DNA of 64,000 nt, taken from JANMOK01 sp031415055. Its GTDB lineage: Bacteria; Pseudomonadota; Alphaproteobacteria; Rhodobacterales; Rhodobacteraceae. The stretch covers positions 1-64,000 of the forward strand of contig JANOQZ010000036.1 of NCBI GenBank assembly GCA_031415055.1. The letters run 5' to 3'. The notes below the pieces were generated by a model, which ran no database searches, was not told where the DNA came from, and saw only the letters and a list, made by a program, of their open reading frames with translations. Position numbers and translations under genes: made by a program. Numbering within the stretch: position 1 is the stretch's first letter; the number at the start of each line of letters is the position of its first letter. Positions 52,875 to 61,885 of this stretch are shown here, piece after piece.

Positions 52875-52909
52875 CCCTTGCAAGAATCTGACAATACCTT
52901 TGGCAAGGG
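52875..52909. promoter_or_regulatory. Inverted repeat CCCTTGC...GCAAGGG
   Basis: CCCTTGC (52875-52881) and GCAAGGG (52903-52909) with 21 bases between, which include a possible GACAATAC promoter-like stretch. It may be a pair of half-sites flanking the ATPase promoter or a leader hairpin 87 bases before its start. Confidence 0.3.
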
Positions 52910-52995
52910 GGTAAAAGACCGATCATCATACTGCCAATAGACAGCGCGTGTCGCCTCGTCTAACTCTTGCGTCACAACGGGTGAGTTTACCAAGC

Positions 52996-54054
52996 ATGGC
53001 CAAAGTTTCGATCCAAGATGTGCGCAAGGCCTATGGGCCGCTCGAAGTTATTCACGGCGTCAATATCGGCATCGAAGACGGCGAATTTGTCGTGCTGGTC
53101 GGCCCGTCTGGTTGCGGAAAATCGACTCTGCTACGCATGGTCGCGGGGCTGGAAAGCATCAGCAGCGGCACAGTTTCCATCGGCGAAAAAGTGGTCAACA
53201 ATATCCCGCCAAAAGACCGCGACATTGCGATGGTGTTTCAGAACTATGCACTTTATCCGCATATGAAAGTGGCCGATAACATGGCCTTCGCGCTGAAACT
53301 AAAGGGCGCGTCAAAGGATGAAGTGGCCAAGCGCGTCGCCAATGCCGCCGAAATTCTGGGCCTGAAACCTTATCTGAACCGCTATCCCAAACAACTATCC
53401 GGCGGCCAGCGCCAGCGCGTGGCGATGGGCCGCGCGATTGTCCGCGATCCGCAGGTTTTCCTGTTCGACGAACCCTTGTCCAACCTCGATGCCAAATTGC
53501 GGGTGCAGATGCGCACCGAAATCAAGGAACTGCATCAACGGCTGAAAACCACCACAATTTTCGTCACCCACGATCAGGTCGAAGCCATGACGATGGCCGA
53601 TAAAATCGTGGTCCTGCAGGACGGTATAGTCGAGCAAATCGGCAAACCGTTGGAATTGTACGACAGGCCGGGAAATCTGTTTGTCGCCAGCTTCATCGGC
53701 TCGCCCTCGATGAACCTGATCCCCGGAATTGCCCGAACCGAGGGCGGCACGGCAGTGGAAATTGACGGCGTTCGCATGACCGTCGAAGGCAAACACGACG
53801 TGCAAGACGGCCAAAACGTCACTTGGGGCATCCGCCCCGATGCCTTGGATCTGGCCGATCAAGGCTTTCCGGTAACAGTCGGTGTCATTGAACCAACCGG
53901 TGCGGAAACCTTGGTTTTCCTGCGCTTCGGGTCGCATGAAATGGTCGCTTTATTCCGCGAACGCCACGATTTGACCCCGGGCCAAACCATTCATCTGCGG
54001 CCACGCAAGGGCCAAGGACATATCTTTGACACTGCCACCGGCAAGAGGTTGTAA
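52996..54054 (+). CDS. CUT1 ABC transporter ATPase (UgpC/MalK type)
   Basis: 352-residue ATP-binding subunit. Walker A is GPSGCGKSTLL, the signature LSGGQRQRVAMGRA, Walker B VFLFDEPLSNLDA, and the switch His is in FVTHDQVEAM. The C-terminal 110 residues form the regulatory TOBE/OB part. It pairs with the permease genes on the other strand. ATG 52996 (MAKVSIQDVRKAYG) matches the family; the upstream frame is not used. The SGNH hydrolase gene starts two bases after its stop. Confidence 0.93.
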   Translation: MAKVSIQDVRKAYGPLEVIHGVNIGIEDGEFVVLVGPSGCGKSTLLRMVAGLESISSGTVSIGEKVVNNIPPKDRDIAMVFQNYALYPHMKVADNMAFALKLKGASKDEVAKRVANAAEILGLKPYLNRYPKQLSGGQRQRVAMGRAIVRDPQVFLFDEPLSNLDAKLRVQMRTEIKELHQRLKTTTIFVTHDQVEAMTMADKIVVLQDGIVEQIGKPLELYDRPGNLFVASFIGSPSMNLIPGIARTEGGTAVEIDGVRMTVEGKHDVQDGQNVTWGIRPDALDLADQGFPVTVGVIEPTGAETLVFLRFGSHEMVALFRERHDLTPGQTIHLRPRKGQGHIFDTATGKRL

Positions 54055-54056
54055 CC

Positions 54057-54686
54057 ATGCCCGTTATCCTGACTTTTGGCGATAGCAACACCCACGGTAG
54101 CCCTCCTGTGCAGAACGCGCCGCGACTCACTCGCAGTGAACGTTGGCCCTGTGTCATGGCCCGCGAACTGGGTGCTGAATGGCACTTGATCGAGGAAGGC
54201 CACGGAGGCCGCACCACGGTGCACCCCGACCCTATCGAAGGGCTGCACAAGAATGGTATCGCCGCCTTGCCGATCATTCTGGACAGCCACGCACCAATTG
54301 ACGTTATCACCATCATGCTGGGCACCAATGATTTGAAGGAGCGTTTCTCGGTCAACGCCAGCGACATTGCCCAAGCCTGCGAGAAACTGATCCTATTGGT
54401 AAAGGCCAGCGATGCCGGGCCCGATGGAAAAGCGCCAAATATCCTGCTGATCGCCCCGCCGCCGGTGCTGGAAGTCGGTCGGCTGAAACTGATGTTTCGC
54501 GGTGGTGCAGCCAAATCGGCGATGTTGGCGGAACATTATGCGACCATCGCCAAGGAACAAAACGTGGCCTTCCTCGACGCCGGAAAAGTTATCACATCCA
54601 GCCCCATCGACGGTATCCATTTTGATGCTATTGAGCATGGCAAACTGGGCAAAGCCGTCGCGGCGGCTGTTCAGGATATGCGGTAA
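54057..54686 (+). CDS. SGNH/GDSL-family hydrolase
   Basis: 209 residues with the four SGNH blocks: block I LTFGDSNTHG (nucleophile Ser), block II Gly within GHGGRTT, block III GTND and block V DGIHFDAIEH. No signal peptide, so it acts in the cytosol, perhaps as an acetyl or aryl esterase on the imported sugar. Directly linked to the ATPase gene (two bases apart). The 3' end overlaps the amidohydrolase gene by 16 bases. Confidence 0.87.
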   Translation: MPVILTFGDSNTHGSPPVQNAPRLTRSERWPCVMARELGAEWHLIEEGHGGRTTVHPDPIEGLHKNGIAALPIILDSHAPIDVITIMLGTNDLKERFSVNASDIAQACEKLILLVKASDAGPDGKAPNILLIAPPPVLEVGRLKLMFRGGAAKSAMLAEHYATIAKEQNVAFLDAGKVITSSPIDGIHFDAIEHGKLGKAVAAAVQDMR

Positions 54687-55492
54687 AACCGCGCCGCATT
54701 GACGCCAAAGACCGCGTCGTGATCGGCCTTTGGCACATAGGATTGCGCCGCGCTTAACCAACTTTCATACGACCCGTTCAAATTCACCACCGGCCAATCC
54801 GACCCCCACATAACGCGATCAGGCCCGAACACCCGCAATACGTCCTCGGCATAGGGTAGTAGGGTTTCAACCGTCCATCCCGGTTTCGCCTCAGTCGCTA
54901 GGCCCGAAAGCTTGCACAAAACCGAAGTCTCCCCCGCCACCCGTTCCATCCAAACCGCCCATTCATCAAACGCACCATCGCGGATCCGCGGTTTCAGGCA
55001 ATGGTCAATCACAATGCGCGTGTCGGGATATAGGTTAAACAACTTCAGGAAGTTATTGAAATGGATAGGAAACCCCAAAGCATCAAACGTCAAATCCAAA
55101 TCGCGGACCGCATCAAAACCCCAGCGCACATCCGGGCGCAGCATCCAATCGGGGTCGGCAATGTCTTGGATCATCGGCCTGATCCCCGCAAACTTGGCAT
55201 GTCGTGCCAGCTTTCCCAACTCGGCTAAATCCTCGCGCACATCGAAGTTGACCCAACCCACAACCTTGCCAATCCACTCCGTCGCATCCGCCAGTCCCAG
55301 CATGTAATGCGTCTCGGCTATCGAAGGTGCCGCCTGCACCAAAACCGTCCTGTCTATTCCATTGCGCGCCAAAATCGGTGCCAGTTCGCTTGGCACCACG
55401 TCCCGCCTGATCGCCGCCAACCCCGGCCCATCCATCCAACCATAATCGCCCCGAGCAATTGCCCAAAAATGCTGATGCGCGTCAATCTTCAT
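54671..55492 (-). CDS. Amidohydrolase family 2, L-fuconolactonase-like
   Basis: 273-residue metal-dependent lactonase of the COG3618 type. MKIDAHQHFW (HxH), FAGIRPMIQD, IVIDHCLKP and MWGSDWPVVN mark the TIM-barrel metal site. L-fuconolactone hydrolases and 4-sulfomuconolactonases belong here. It starts within the stop of the aldo-keto reductase gene (ATGA), making one operon; a sugar 1-dehydrogenase followed by a lactonase is a logical pair. The longer frame to 55696 is antisense noise. Confidence 0.88.
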   Translation of the reverse strand: MKIDAHQHFWAIARGDYGWMDGPGLAAIRRDVVPSELAPILARNGIDRTVLVQAAPSIAETHYMLGLADATEWIGKVVGWVNFDVREDLAELGKLARHAKFAGIRPMIQDIADPDWMLRPDVRWGFDAVRDLDLTFDALGFPIHFNNFLKLFNLYPDTRIVIDHCLKPRIRDGAFDEWAVWMERVAGETSVLCKLSGLATEAKPGWTVETLLPYAEDVLRVFGPDRVMWGSDWPVVNLNGSYESWLSAAQSYVPKADHDAVFGVNAARFYRIS

Positions 55493-56514
55493 GTTGGTAC
55501 CGGCGCATCTTCGCGCAGCAAGCCAGCATCCCGCAAATCGCTCCAAAATTCCGCAGGTATCGCCACCTCCAAGGTCGCCACAGTCAGCGCCACTTCTTCC
55601 GGGCTTTTCGCCCCCGGTATCACCGAAACCATCGCCGGATGGCTGAGGACAAACTGCAAAGCCGCCGCCGCAATCGGCACCCCATACGCGCCGCAAATCG
55701 CTTCAATCCGCCCTACCCGCGCCAGAACTTCCGCTGATGCCGCCGCATAATTGTAAATCGCCCCCGACTTGGTGCCGGTCGCCAGAATGCCGCTGTTATA
55801 GGGTCCGCCCAGCAAAATCCCGATGCCACGCTGCTCACATAGCGGCAGAAACGACGTCAAAGCCTCCTGCTCCAACAACGTGTACCGCCCAGCCAGCAAG
55901 ATCAGATCAAAATCATAGCGCCGTGCCAAATCTTCCGCCGCATCACACCAGTTCATGCCGACGCCAATCGCCTTGACCACGCCTTGGTCGCGTAATTCCA
56001 CCATCGCCCGATAACCGCCAGACTGAAATTCGTCCGCGCAGCGTTCATATTCCGCACTGGTGCCAAGGCTGATCACATCCAGATCGTGGCACAACAATAT
56101 ATCCACGCCATCCAATCCGGTCCGCGCCAGCGAAGCCGCCAACGACCGCATCACACCGTCATAGGAAAAATCCCACACCCGCCGCTTTTGTGGCGTATCG
56201 ACAAACTCGGCTGCGGTCACTTCATCTGGCGGGCAATCGACCAAAATCCGCCCCACCTTGGTCGAAACAACGAAATCCTGCCGCTTTTTGCTTCGCAAAA
56301 ATTGGCCCGTTCGCATCTCTGACAAGCCCAGTCCGTAATGCGGCGCGGTGTCGAAAACCCGCATGCCGCTGCGCCAAGCGGCGTCAAATGTCGCCGTCAC
56401 CACATCCTCGGCCAGCGCCTTGAATTGGTTGCCAATCGCGGCACCGCCAAAGCCGATATTTGTCGCTGCAATCACCGCACCCGAGGGGCAACTGAATGAC
56501 TTCGCCACTATCAT
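55489..56514 (-). CDS. Aldo-keto reductase, L-fucose/D-threo-aldose dehydrogenase-like
   Basis: 341-residue NAD(P)-dependent (beta/alpha)8 enzyme. The catalytic tetrad is visible: FDTAPHYGLGLSE (Asp, Tyr), STKVG (Lys) and LLCHDLD (His). This subfamily includes L-fucose dehydrogenase and pyridoxal 4-dehydrogenase. ATG 56514 (MIVAKSFSC) was preferred over upstream codons. It is divergent from fucU with 76 bases between, and coupled to the lactonase gene. Confidence 0.88.
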   Translation of the reverse strand: MIVAKSFSCPSGAVIAATNIGFGGAAIGNQFKALAEDVVTATFDAAWRSGMRVFDTAPHYGLGLSEMRTGQFLRSKKRQDFVVSTKVGRILVDCPPDEVTAAEFVDTPQKRRVWDFSYDGVMRSLAASLARTGLDGVDILLCHDLDVISLGTSAEYERCADEFQSGGYRAMVELRDQGVVKAIGVGMNWCDAAEDLARRYDFDLILLAGRYTLLEQEALTSFLPLCEQRGIGILLGGPYNSGILATGTKSGAIYNYAAASAEVLARVGRIEAICGAYGVPIAAAALQFVLSHPAMVSVIPGAKSPEEVALTVATLEVAIPAEFWSDLRDAGLLREDAPVPT

Positions 56515-56590
56515 CGCATCCGCCCTTTGACTTGTGGATTTGCTTGGCGTTAGCTTAGCGGCAACACCGCGCATTGCGAGAGGAAATAAC

Positions 56591-57043
56591 ATGCTCAAAG
56601 GCATCCACCCGTTATTGAATTCGGACGTGCTTTACGCGCTGCGGGCCATGGGCCACGGTGATTATCTGGTCATCTCTGACACCAACTTCCCCGCCGAATC
56701 CATCGCCCGCCAAACCGTTCTGGGCAAATTGCTGCGGATGGATACCAGCGCCGCTCAAGCCGTCGCTGCCGTCTTGTCGGTGATGCCGCTCGATACATTC
56801 ATCGACGACGCGGCGGCAAGGATGGAGGTCGTTGACAATCCAAAGCAAATCCTGCCGGTAATGCAAGAGGTGCAAGCAGCAATCGACAAGGCCGAGGGAA
56901 AATCTTGGCCGCTCAAATCCATCGAGCGTTACGTCTTCTATGAAAAGGCGAAAAAAGCCTTCGCCGTGCTGCAAACCGACGAACGCCGGTTTTACGGCTG
57001 TTTCATCCTGACCAAGGGCGTCATCCCGCCCGAGGCTTGGTGA
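56591..57043 (+). CDS. fucU: L-fucose mutarotase (FucU/RbsD family)
   Basis: 150-residue pyranose mutarotase. LKGIHPLLNSDVLYALRAMGHGD holds the conserved His and the GHGD motif, and FYGCFILTKGVIPP is the FucU C-terminal signature. It accelerates anomer exchange of fucose or a related sugar. GAGGAAATAAC before ATG 56591 is a good ribosome site. Its stop shares a base with the ribokinase start (TGATG). Confidence 0.92.
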   Translation: MLKGIHPLLNSDVLYALRAMGHGDYLVISDTNFPAESIARQTVLGKLLRMDTSAAQAVAAVLSVMPLDTFIDDAAARMEVVDNPKQILPVMQEVQAAIDKAEGKSWPLKSIERYVFYEKAKKAFAVLQTDERRFYGCFILTKGVIPPEAW

Positions 57044-57960
57044 TGGCGCAAGTCGTCATCCTCGGTGTTTTCGTCGCCGACACCGCCTATCGTGCTGATC
57101 GTCAGCCGAAGATGGGTGAGACAATTATGGGCACCAATTTTGTTCTCGGCCCCGGCGGCAAAGGCTCCAACCAAGCGGTCGCGGCGGCGCGTTTGGGCGG
57201 CGATGTCACCTTCATTTCCAAACTTGGCCAAGACCCGTTTGGCGATATGGCGATTGAAACTTGGAAAAATGCCGGGGTCAAAATCGCCGTCCAACGCGTC
57301 GCCGACACGTACACAGGAGCCGCCTATATCTTCATCGAAAACGGCAGCGGCAACAACGCCATCATCATCGCGCCGGGCGCGGCTGGCACTATTTCAGTCG
57401 CTGACATTGAAGAAAATGCCGCCCTTATCCGCGCCGCCAAGGTTTTCGTCACCCAACTCGAACAACCCATTCCCGCAGCCCGTCACGCGCTGCAAATCGC
57501 CCGCGCCGCCAAAGTTACCACCATCCTCAACCCCGCCCCGGCGGCACCACTTGACGCCGACATCTTCGGCCTGTGCGACTACATGACCCCAAACGAAACC
57601 GAGGCCGAGGCGCTAACCGGCCTTCCCGTCACCAACCTCACCCAAGCCCGCCAAGCCGCCGACGCCTTGCTCGCCAAAGGCGTCGGCACCGCCATCATCA
57701 CGCTTGGCGATAAGGGAGCCCTCATCCACAAACGCAACCTATCCGAACTGGTCCCCGCTATCAGCGCTGGACCGGTGGTTGAAACCACCGGAGCAGGCGA
57801 CGCCTTCAATGGCGCGTTCGCCGTCGGCCTCGCCGAAGGCTTGACCGCCGTGCAAGCCGCCAAGCTTGGCTGCGCCACCGCAGGCATTTCCGTCACCCGT
57901 GCAGGCACCGCCCCCTCAATGCCCAGCCGGGCTGAAGTGGATGCTTTGCTAGGTCGCTAA
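57043..57960 (+). CDS. Ribokinase-family (PfkB) sugar kinase
   Basis: 305-residue kinase. GPGGKGSNQAVAAARLGG and ETTGAGDAFNGAFAVG are the two PfkB signatures, the latter with the catalytic Asp and anion hole. The order of motifs and length resemble ribokinase. ATG 57043 shares a base with the fucU stop, so mutarotase and kinase are made together, as in rbsD-rbsK operons. The substrate could be ribose or a deoxy sugar. The 3' end overlaps the antiporter gene. Confidence 0.88.
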   Translation: MAQVVILGVFVADTAYRADRQPKMGETIMGTNFVLGPGGKGSNQAVAAARLGGDVTFISKLGQDPFGDMAIETWKNAGVKIAVQRVADTYTGAAYIFIENGSGNNAIIIAPGAAGTISVADIEENAALIRAAKVFVTQLEQPIPAARHALQIARAAKVTTILNPAPAAPLDADIFGLCDYMTPNETEAEALTGLPVTNLTQARQAADALLAKGVGTAIITLGDKGALIHKRNLSELVPAISAGPVVETTGAGDAFNGAFAVGLAEGLTAVQAAKLGCATAGISVTRAGTAPSMPSRAEVDALLGR

Positions 57961-59616
57961 AGGCTTGACGCCCGCGCGTTCCAACATGCGGCGGGCAATT
58001 TCGTTTTCCCCCATGATCGTCAGACTAGCCCCCAATCCCGACAAATGGCTGACCGCCTCATCGCTGTGCGCACGGGCCAGAATTTCCAGCTTTGGGTTGA
58101 TGATGCGGGCCTGTTCGATGATCTGCCCGGCTTCAAACGGATCGGGGATGGTCACATACAGCCGCTTGGCACGGGCCAGATTGCCATAACGCAGCGTTTC
58201 AGGATCGGCGGCGTTGCCGTGAATTACCTCTGCCCCCGTTGCTCGAGCCGCAGCCAGATTTTCATCATCCATTTCAAAAATCATCATTTTCTGTTTCGCC
58301 TTGGCCAGCGCTGCCCCGACAACCGAGCCGACCCGACCAAAGCCAACAATCACGCTATGTGACGCCTCAACGGTGGGGGTGGGCTTGATTTTTGGCAATG
58401 GCATGGTCGCTTTTGGCACCGCGACATCGCCCCATTGACCGGCAAATCTATCAGCCAAAAGAAACGCCAAGGGGTTCAAAAGGATGGACAGGATCGCCCC
58501 CGATAAAATCAGATCCCGCCCTTCTGGCGGCAACAGGCCAGCCGCAACACCCAATCCCGCCAGAATGAAGGAAAACTCGCCGATTTGCGCCAGACTTGCC
58601 GAAACCTGCAAAGCCGTGCCCGTTGATCGCCCCAAAATTCGGATCAAGGCAAAAGCCACCAATGACTTGCCCAGAACAATGATTGCCAGCGTCGCCAAAA
58701 CAGCCAAGGGCTGCTCGACCAATATGAGCGGATTGAACAACATGCCAACCGACACAAAGAACAGAACCGCAAAAGCATCGCGCAGCGGCATTGCTTCCTC
58801 TGCTGCACGTTGGCTCAACTTGCTTTCGCCCAAAACAATGCCCGCAACAAAGGCACCTAAAGCAAACGACGCATCAAACAGCGTTGCCGCGACATAGGCC
58901 ACCCCGATGGCTGTTGCGTATACCGACAGCCGAAACAATTCGCGCGATCCGGTATGGGCCGTATGATGCATGACCGCCGGAATGACCCGCATGCCGACGA
59001 CAAACATCAAGCCGATAAACGCCGCGACTTTCGCCAAAGTAATGCCCAGCGAGACAAGAACCGCAGAATTTGCGCCACCGTCGTTACTGGTAAAGTCGGC
59101 CAAAGCCGGTATCAGCACCAAAGCCGCGACCATGACCAGATCTTCGACCACAACCCAGCCAACGGCGATATGGCCGCGCTCGCTGTCCATGATCCGGCGC
59201 TCCTGCAAGGCCCGCACCAGAACCACTGTCGATGCAACCGACAGTGCCAGCCCAAAGATCAGGCCCGCCCGCCAATCCCACCCAAAGGACATGGCCAAAG
59301 CCATACCCATCAGGGTCGCCAAAATGATCCTGCCAATGGCACCGGGCACCGCGATCCAGGCGACCGCAAACAGATCTTTCAGCGAGAATTGCAGACCAAC
59401 CCCGAACATCAACAAGATGATGCCAATCTCGGCCAATTGGCTGGCCATAGCCGGATCGGCAACAAACCCGGGAGTGAACGGGCCGACCGCGACCCCAGCG
59501 ATCAAATAACCAACCAAGGGTTGAATGTGAAAGCGATGCGCGAGCAGGCCAAAGGCGTAGGCAACCACAAAACCAGCCGCGATGGTGGCGATCAACGGGG
59601 TCTGGTGGGCCAGCAT
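57949..59616 (-). CDS. CPA2 cation:proton antiporter with TrkA-N domain (YbaL/KefB type)
   Basis: 555-residue inner-membrane antiporter. The N-terminal ~390 residues form about 12-13 helices with PLVGYLIAGVAVGPF and the FSLKDL region typical of Kef/YbaL. The C-terminal domain begins SHSVIVGFGRVGSVVGAAL, a Rossmann NAD(H)-binding TrkA-N fold with acidic FEMDDENL. It probably exports K+ in exchange for protons; ion choice is not proven. Start ATG 59616. Its stop lies in the last codons of the ribokinase gene. Confidence 0.9.
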   Translation of the reverse strand: MLAHQTPLIATIAAGFVVAYAFGLLAHRFHIQPLVGYLIAGVAVGPFTPGFVADPAMASQLAEIGIILLMFGVGLQFSLKDLFAVAWIAVPGAIGRIILATLMGMALAMSFGWDWRAGLIFGLALSVASTVVLVRALQERRIMDSERGHIAVGWVVVEDLVMVAALVLIPALADFTSNDGGANSAVLVSLGITLAKVAAFIGLMFVVGMRVIPAVMHHTAHTGSRELFRLSVYATAIGVAYVAATLFDASFALGAFVAGIVLGESKLSQRAAEEAMPLRDAFAVLFFVSVGMLFNPLILVEQPLAVLATLAIIVLGKSLVAFALIRILGRSTGTALQVSASLAQIGEFSFILAGLGVAAGLLPPEGRDLILSGAILSILLNPLAFLLADRFAGQWGDVAVPKATMPLPKIKPTPTVEASHSVIVGFGRVGSVVGAALAKAKQKMMIFEMDDENLAAARATGAEVIHGNAADPETLRYGNLARAKRLYVTIPDPFEAGQIIEQARIINPKLEILARAHSDEAVSHLSGLGASLTIMGENEIARRMLERAGVKPLAT

Positions 59617-59724
59617 CAGCGCACCTCGTTAGGTTCAGGGACAATCCGCAGTGCATCCGCAGCACAGCGATTGGTCAAGCGAAAATGCCGCGCATTACGC
59701 GAATTCTCGCTTTCATACTAAGGC

Positions 59725-59808
59725 TGGTACCCGAGGCCGGACTCGAACCGGCACACCTTGCGGCGGGGGATTTTGAGTCCCCTGCGTCTACCATTCCGCC
59801 ACTCGGGC
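59725..59808 (-). tRNA. tRNA-Leu (anticodon CAA)
   Basis: 84 bases including an encoded CCA end. On the coding strand the acceptor arm is GCCCGAG with CTCGGGT (one wobble pair), discriminator A and CCA. The anticodon stem is GGGGA/TCCCC with loop CTCAAAA, giving CAA. The T arm is GCCGG-TTCGAGT-CCGGC. A long variable arm (type II) supports leucine. It stands alone between the antiporter and metallopeptidase genes. Confidence 0.95.
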
Positions 59809-59851
59809 CTTGCGCGGTGCAATACCGCGCGATCTCGATGCCGTCAACGCC

Positions 59852-60703
59852 TCACAACGGATCGGCGCTGTAAGTGTCGCACTGGTCCAACTTTGCTGAA
59901 TCATACCCCGTGGCAAACCAGCGTTGCCGCTGTTCCGATGTGCCATGCGTGAACGACTCCGGCATTGGCCTTTGCCCCGCCGAACGCTGCAACGTATCAT
60001 CGCCAATCTTTTCCGCAGCGTTCATCGCTTCCTCGATGTCACCCGGTTCTAACGTTCCCAGCCGCTCGTTCGCATACCGCGCCCATACGCCGGAAAAACA
60101 ATCGGCCTGCAATTCGATCATCACCGAAATGCGGTTGCTGTCCGCCTCGTTTGATCGCGCACGCACATCACTAGCCTGTTTCAAATAGCCAATCTCGTCT
60201 TGCACGTGATGGGCAATTTCGTGCGCCACCACATAGGCCGCGGCAAAATCGCCACCCGCGCCAAACTGTTGCGAAAGCTGGGTGAAAAACGCCGTGTCCA
60301 AATAGGCCATCTGGTCGACTGGGCAATAGAACGGCCCCGTCGCCCCGGACGCATTGCCACACGGGCTGTCGGTTGCTTGGCTAAACAACACAACCTTGGG
60401 CGGGTTATAGGTCTTGTTCAACTGGGTCTGAAATATTTCGGTCCAGATCGTTTCGGTATCCTTCAAAACCACCGATACAAACTCTGCCGCCTTCTGATCC
60501 TCGGGCGTCAATTCGCGGGTTTCGGTATTGGCATTACCGACCGCGCCTTGGTTCAGAAACGGCGTTACATCGACACCAAGGAAATAACCGAGGGCTAGGA
60601 TCACCAACAGTCCAACCCCGCCGATTTGGCCGGTGCGCGCCACCCCACGGGTGCTGCGACGATCCTCGATATTGTCCGATCCCTGACGGCCACGCCATTT
60701 CAT
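59852..60703 (-). CDS. YpfJ-family neutral zinc metallopeptidase
   Basis: 283-residue protein with one N-terminal membrane helix (about 25-45) and a periplasmic zincin domain with HEIAHHVQ (HExxH). QLSQQFGAGGDFAAAYVVAHEIAHH-type context, ADCFSGVWARYANERL and a C-terminal HGTSEQRQRWF segment match the YpfJ family. Substrates are unknown. The first residues (WRGRQGSDNIEDRR) are the family's usual basic start. Confidence 0.9.
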   Translation of the reverse strand: MKWRGRQGSDNIEDRRSTRGVARTGQIGGVGLLVILALGYFLGVDVTPFLNQGAVGNANTETRELTPEDQKAAEFVSVVLKDTETIWTEIFQTQLNKTYNPPKVVLFSQATDSPCGNASGATGPFYCPVDQMAYLDTAFFTQLSQQFGAGGDFAAAYVVAHEIAHHVQDEIGYLKQASDVRARSNEADSNRISVMIELQADCFSGVWARYANERLGTLEPGDIEEAMNAAEKIGDDTLQRSAGQRPMPESFTHGTSEQRQRWFATGYDSAKLDQCDTYSADPL

Positions 60704-60839
60704 CGCAATTCCTCCCGGTAGGATCTTTTACCGTTTAATACCCGATCATAGTTGAGTGATCTACAATCAAAGTGCCATTCGCCGCATTGACCGCAATGGC
60801 GCGGCGTGATGCAAGACCACCATCAAACCGGAGCCAACC

Positions 60840-61424
60840 ATGCTGCGCCGCCTTTACGATTGGACCCTTTCACTGGCCGAACGCAAATCGGCCGAGGTTT
60901 GGCTGGCGATTATCGCTTTCATCGAAAGTTCCTTTTTCTTGGTACCCGCCGATGTGCTGTTTTTACCAATGTGTCTGGCAAAACCGTCAAAGGCTTGGCG
61001 ATATGCCGCCATAGCGACGGTTGCCTCGGTGCTCGGCGGCATCGCCGGTTGGTTTCTAGGTCACTATGCCTATGAAGCCGTCGCCAAGCCGGTGCTGGAA
61101 TTTTACGGCAAACTCGATTCCTTCGAGGCGCTGCGCGGATCGACCAGCCAAAACGCCGTGCTGCTACTCCTGATAACCTCCGGATTGTCCCATTTGCCGC
61201 CGATCAAGGTTGTGACCATTCTATCCGGCGTGGTTGGGGTAAATATCTGGGTGTTCATCATCTCGGCCATTCTGGCGCGTGGCGCCCGGTTCTTCCTGTT
61301 CGCTTGGCTACTGCGCAAATACGGCGAGCCGATCCGCCATTTCATCGAAAAATGGCTGGGTTGGCTGGCGATAGGCGTCGTTGCCCTGTTGATTCTGCTG
61401 ATCCTTTTGTTGAAAGTCCTGTAA
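60840..61424 (+). CDS. YqaA-like DedA/VTT-domain membrane protein
   Basis: 194-residue membrane protein. IESSFFLVPADVLFLPMCLA is the VTT/SNARE-associated loop region with the Glu and Pro seen in YqaA/DedA proteins, and GGIAGWFLGHYAYE follows. Four to five helices. Relatives help recycle lipid carriers or keep membrane potential; the present role is unknown. Its stop shares a base with the DsbB-like start (TAATG). Confidence 0.83.
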   Translation: MLRRLYDWTLSLAERKSAEVWLAIIAFIESSFFLVPADVLFLPMCLAKPSKAWRYAAIATVASVLGGIAGWFLGHYAYEAVAKPVLEFYGKLDSFEALRGSTSQNAVLLLLITSGLSHLPPIKVVTILSGVVGVNIWVFIISAILARGARFFLFAWLLRKYGEPIRHFIEKWLGWLAIGVVALLILLILLLKVL

Positions 61425-61885
61425 TGGCCACTCAAAGACAGCTCATCTTATTCGCCACTCTCGGCTCTGCTGCACTGTTACTCGGCGCACTTTATTTCCA
61501 ATATTTCCAAGACCTTGCCCCGTGCAAGATGTGCATCTGGCAGCGCTGGCCGCACGGAATTGCCATAGCGTTGGGTCTGGTCGCGCTGGCTTTCCCCCGC
61601 CGCGAGGTCATGGTGCTGGCCGGGTTGGTCGTCTTCATAGGCGCGGGAATCGGCCTCTATCACGCCGGGGTCGAACAAAACTGGTGGGAAGGCCCCAATA
61701 CCTGCACCTCAGGCTCGATCAGCGGCCTGACCACCGAAGAACTCCTCGACCAAATCCTCGCCGCGCCGGTGGTGCGTTGCGACGAAATCGTCTGGAGCCT
61801 GTTTAGCCTGACCATGGCCGCGTGGAACGCGGTCATTTCGTTGGGGCTGGTTGCAGTTTGGCTGTTGGCGGCAAAGAAAGCCTAA
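61424..61885 (+). CDS. dsbB: DsbB-like disulfide bond formation protein
   Basis: 153-residue inner-membrane protein with four helices. The first periplasmic loop has CKMC (CxxC), and the second has two Cys (NTCTSG and VVRCDEIVW) as in DsbB, which reoxidises DsbA and passes electrons to quinone. Coupled to the YqaA-like gene. No dsbA is adjacent. The stop overlaps the HNH gene by four bases. Confidence 0.9.
   Translation: MATQRQLILFATLGSAALLLGALYFQYFQDLAPCKMCIWQRWPHGIAIALGLVALAFPRREVMVLAGLVVFIGAGIGLYHAGVEQNWWEGPNTCTSGSISGLTTEELLDQILAAPVVRCDEIVWSLFSLTMAAWNAVISLGLVAVWLLAAKKA

Larger units (their letters stand above)
52642..52995. other. 354-base divergent regulatory region
   Basis: No gene is seen. 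This space separates the solute-binding gene (minus) from the ATPase gene (plus) and holds both promoters. It contains two inverted repeats listed separately and an AT-rich part (52715-52765). A ribosome site for the solute-binding gene lies at its left end. No regulator gene is adjacent. Confidence 0.6.

Noticed and set aside
59725..59808. tRNA-Leu as an attachment site for an integrated element
   Set aside because: No integrase, no repeated tRNA 3' end and no change in gene character on either side within the window.
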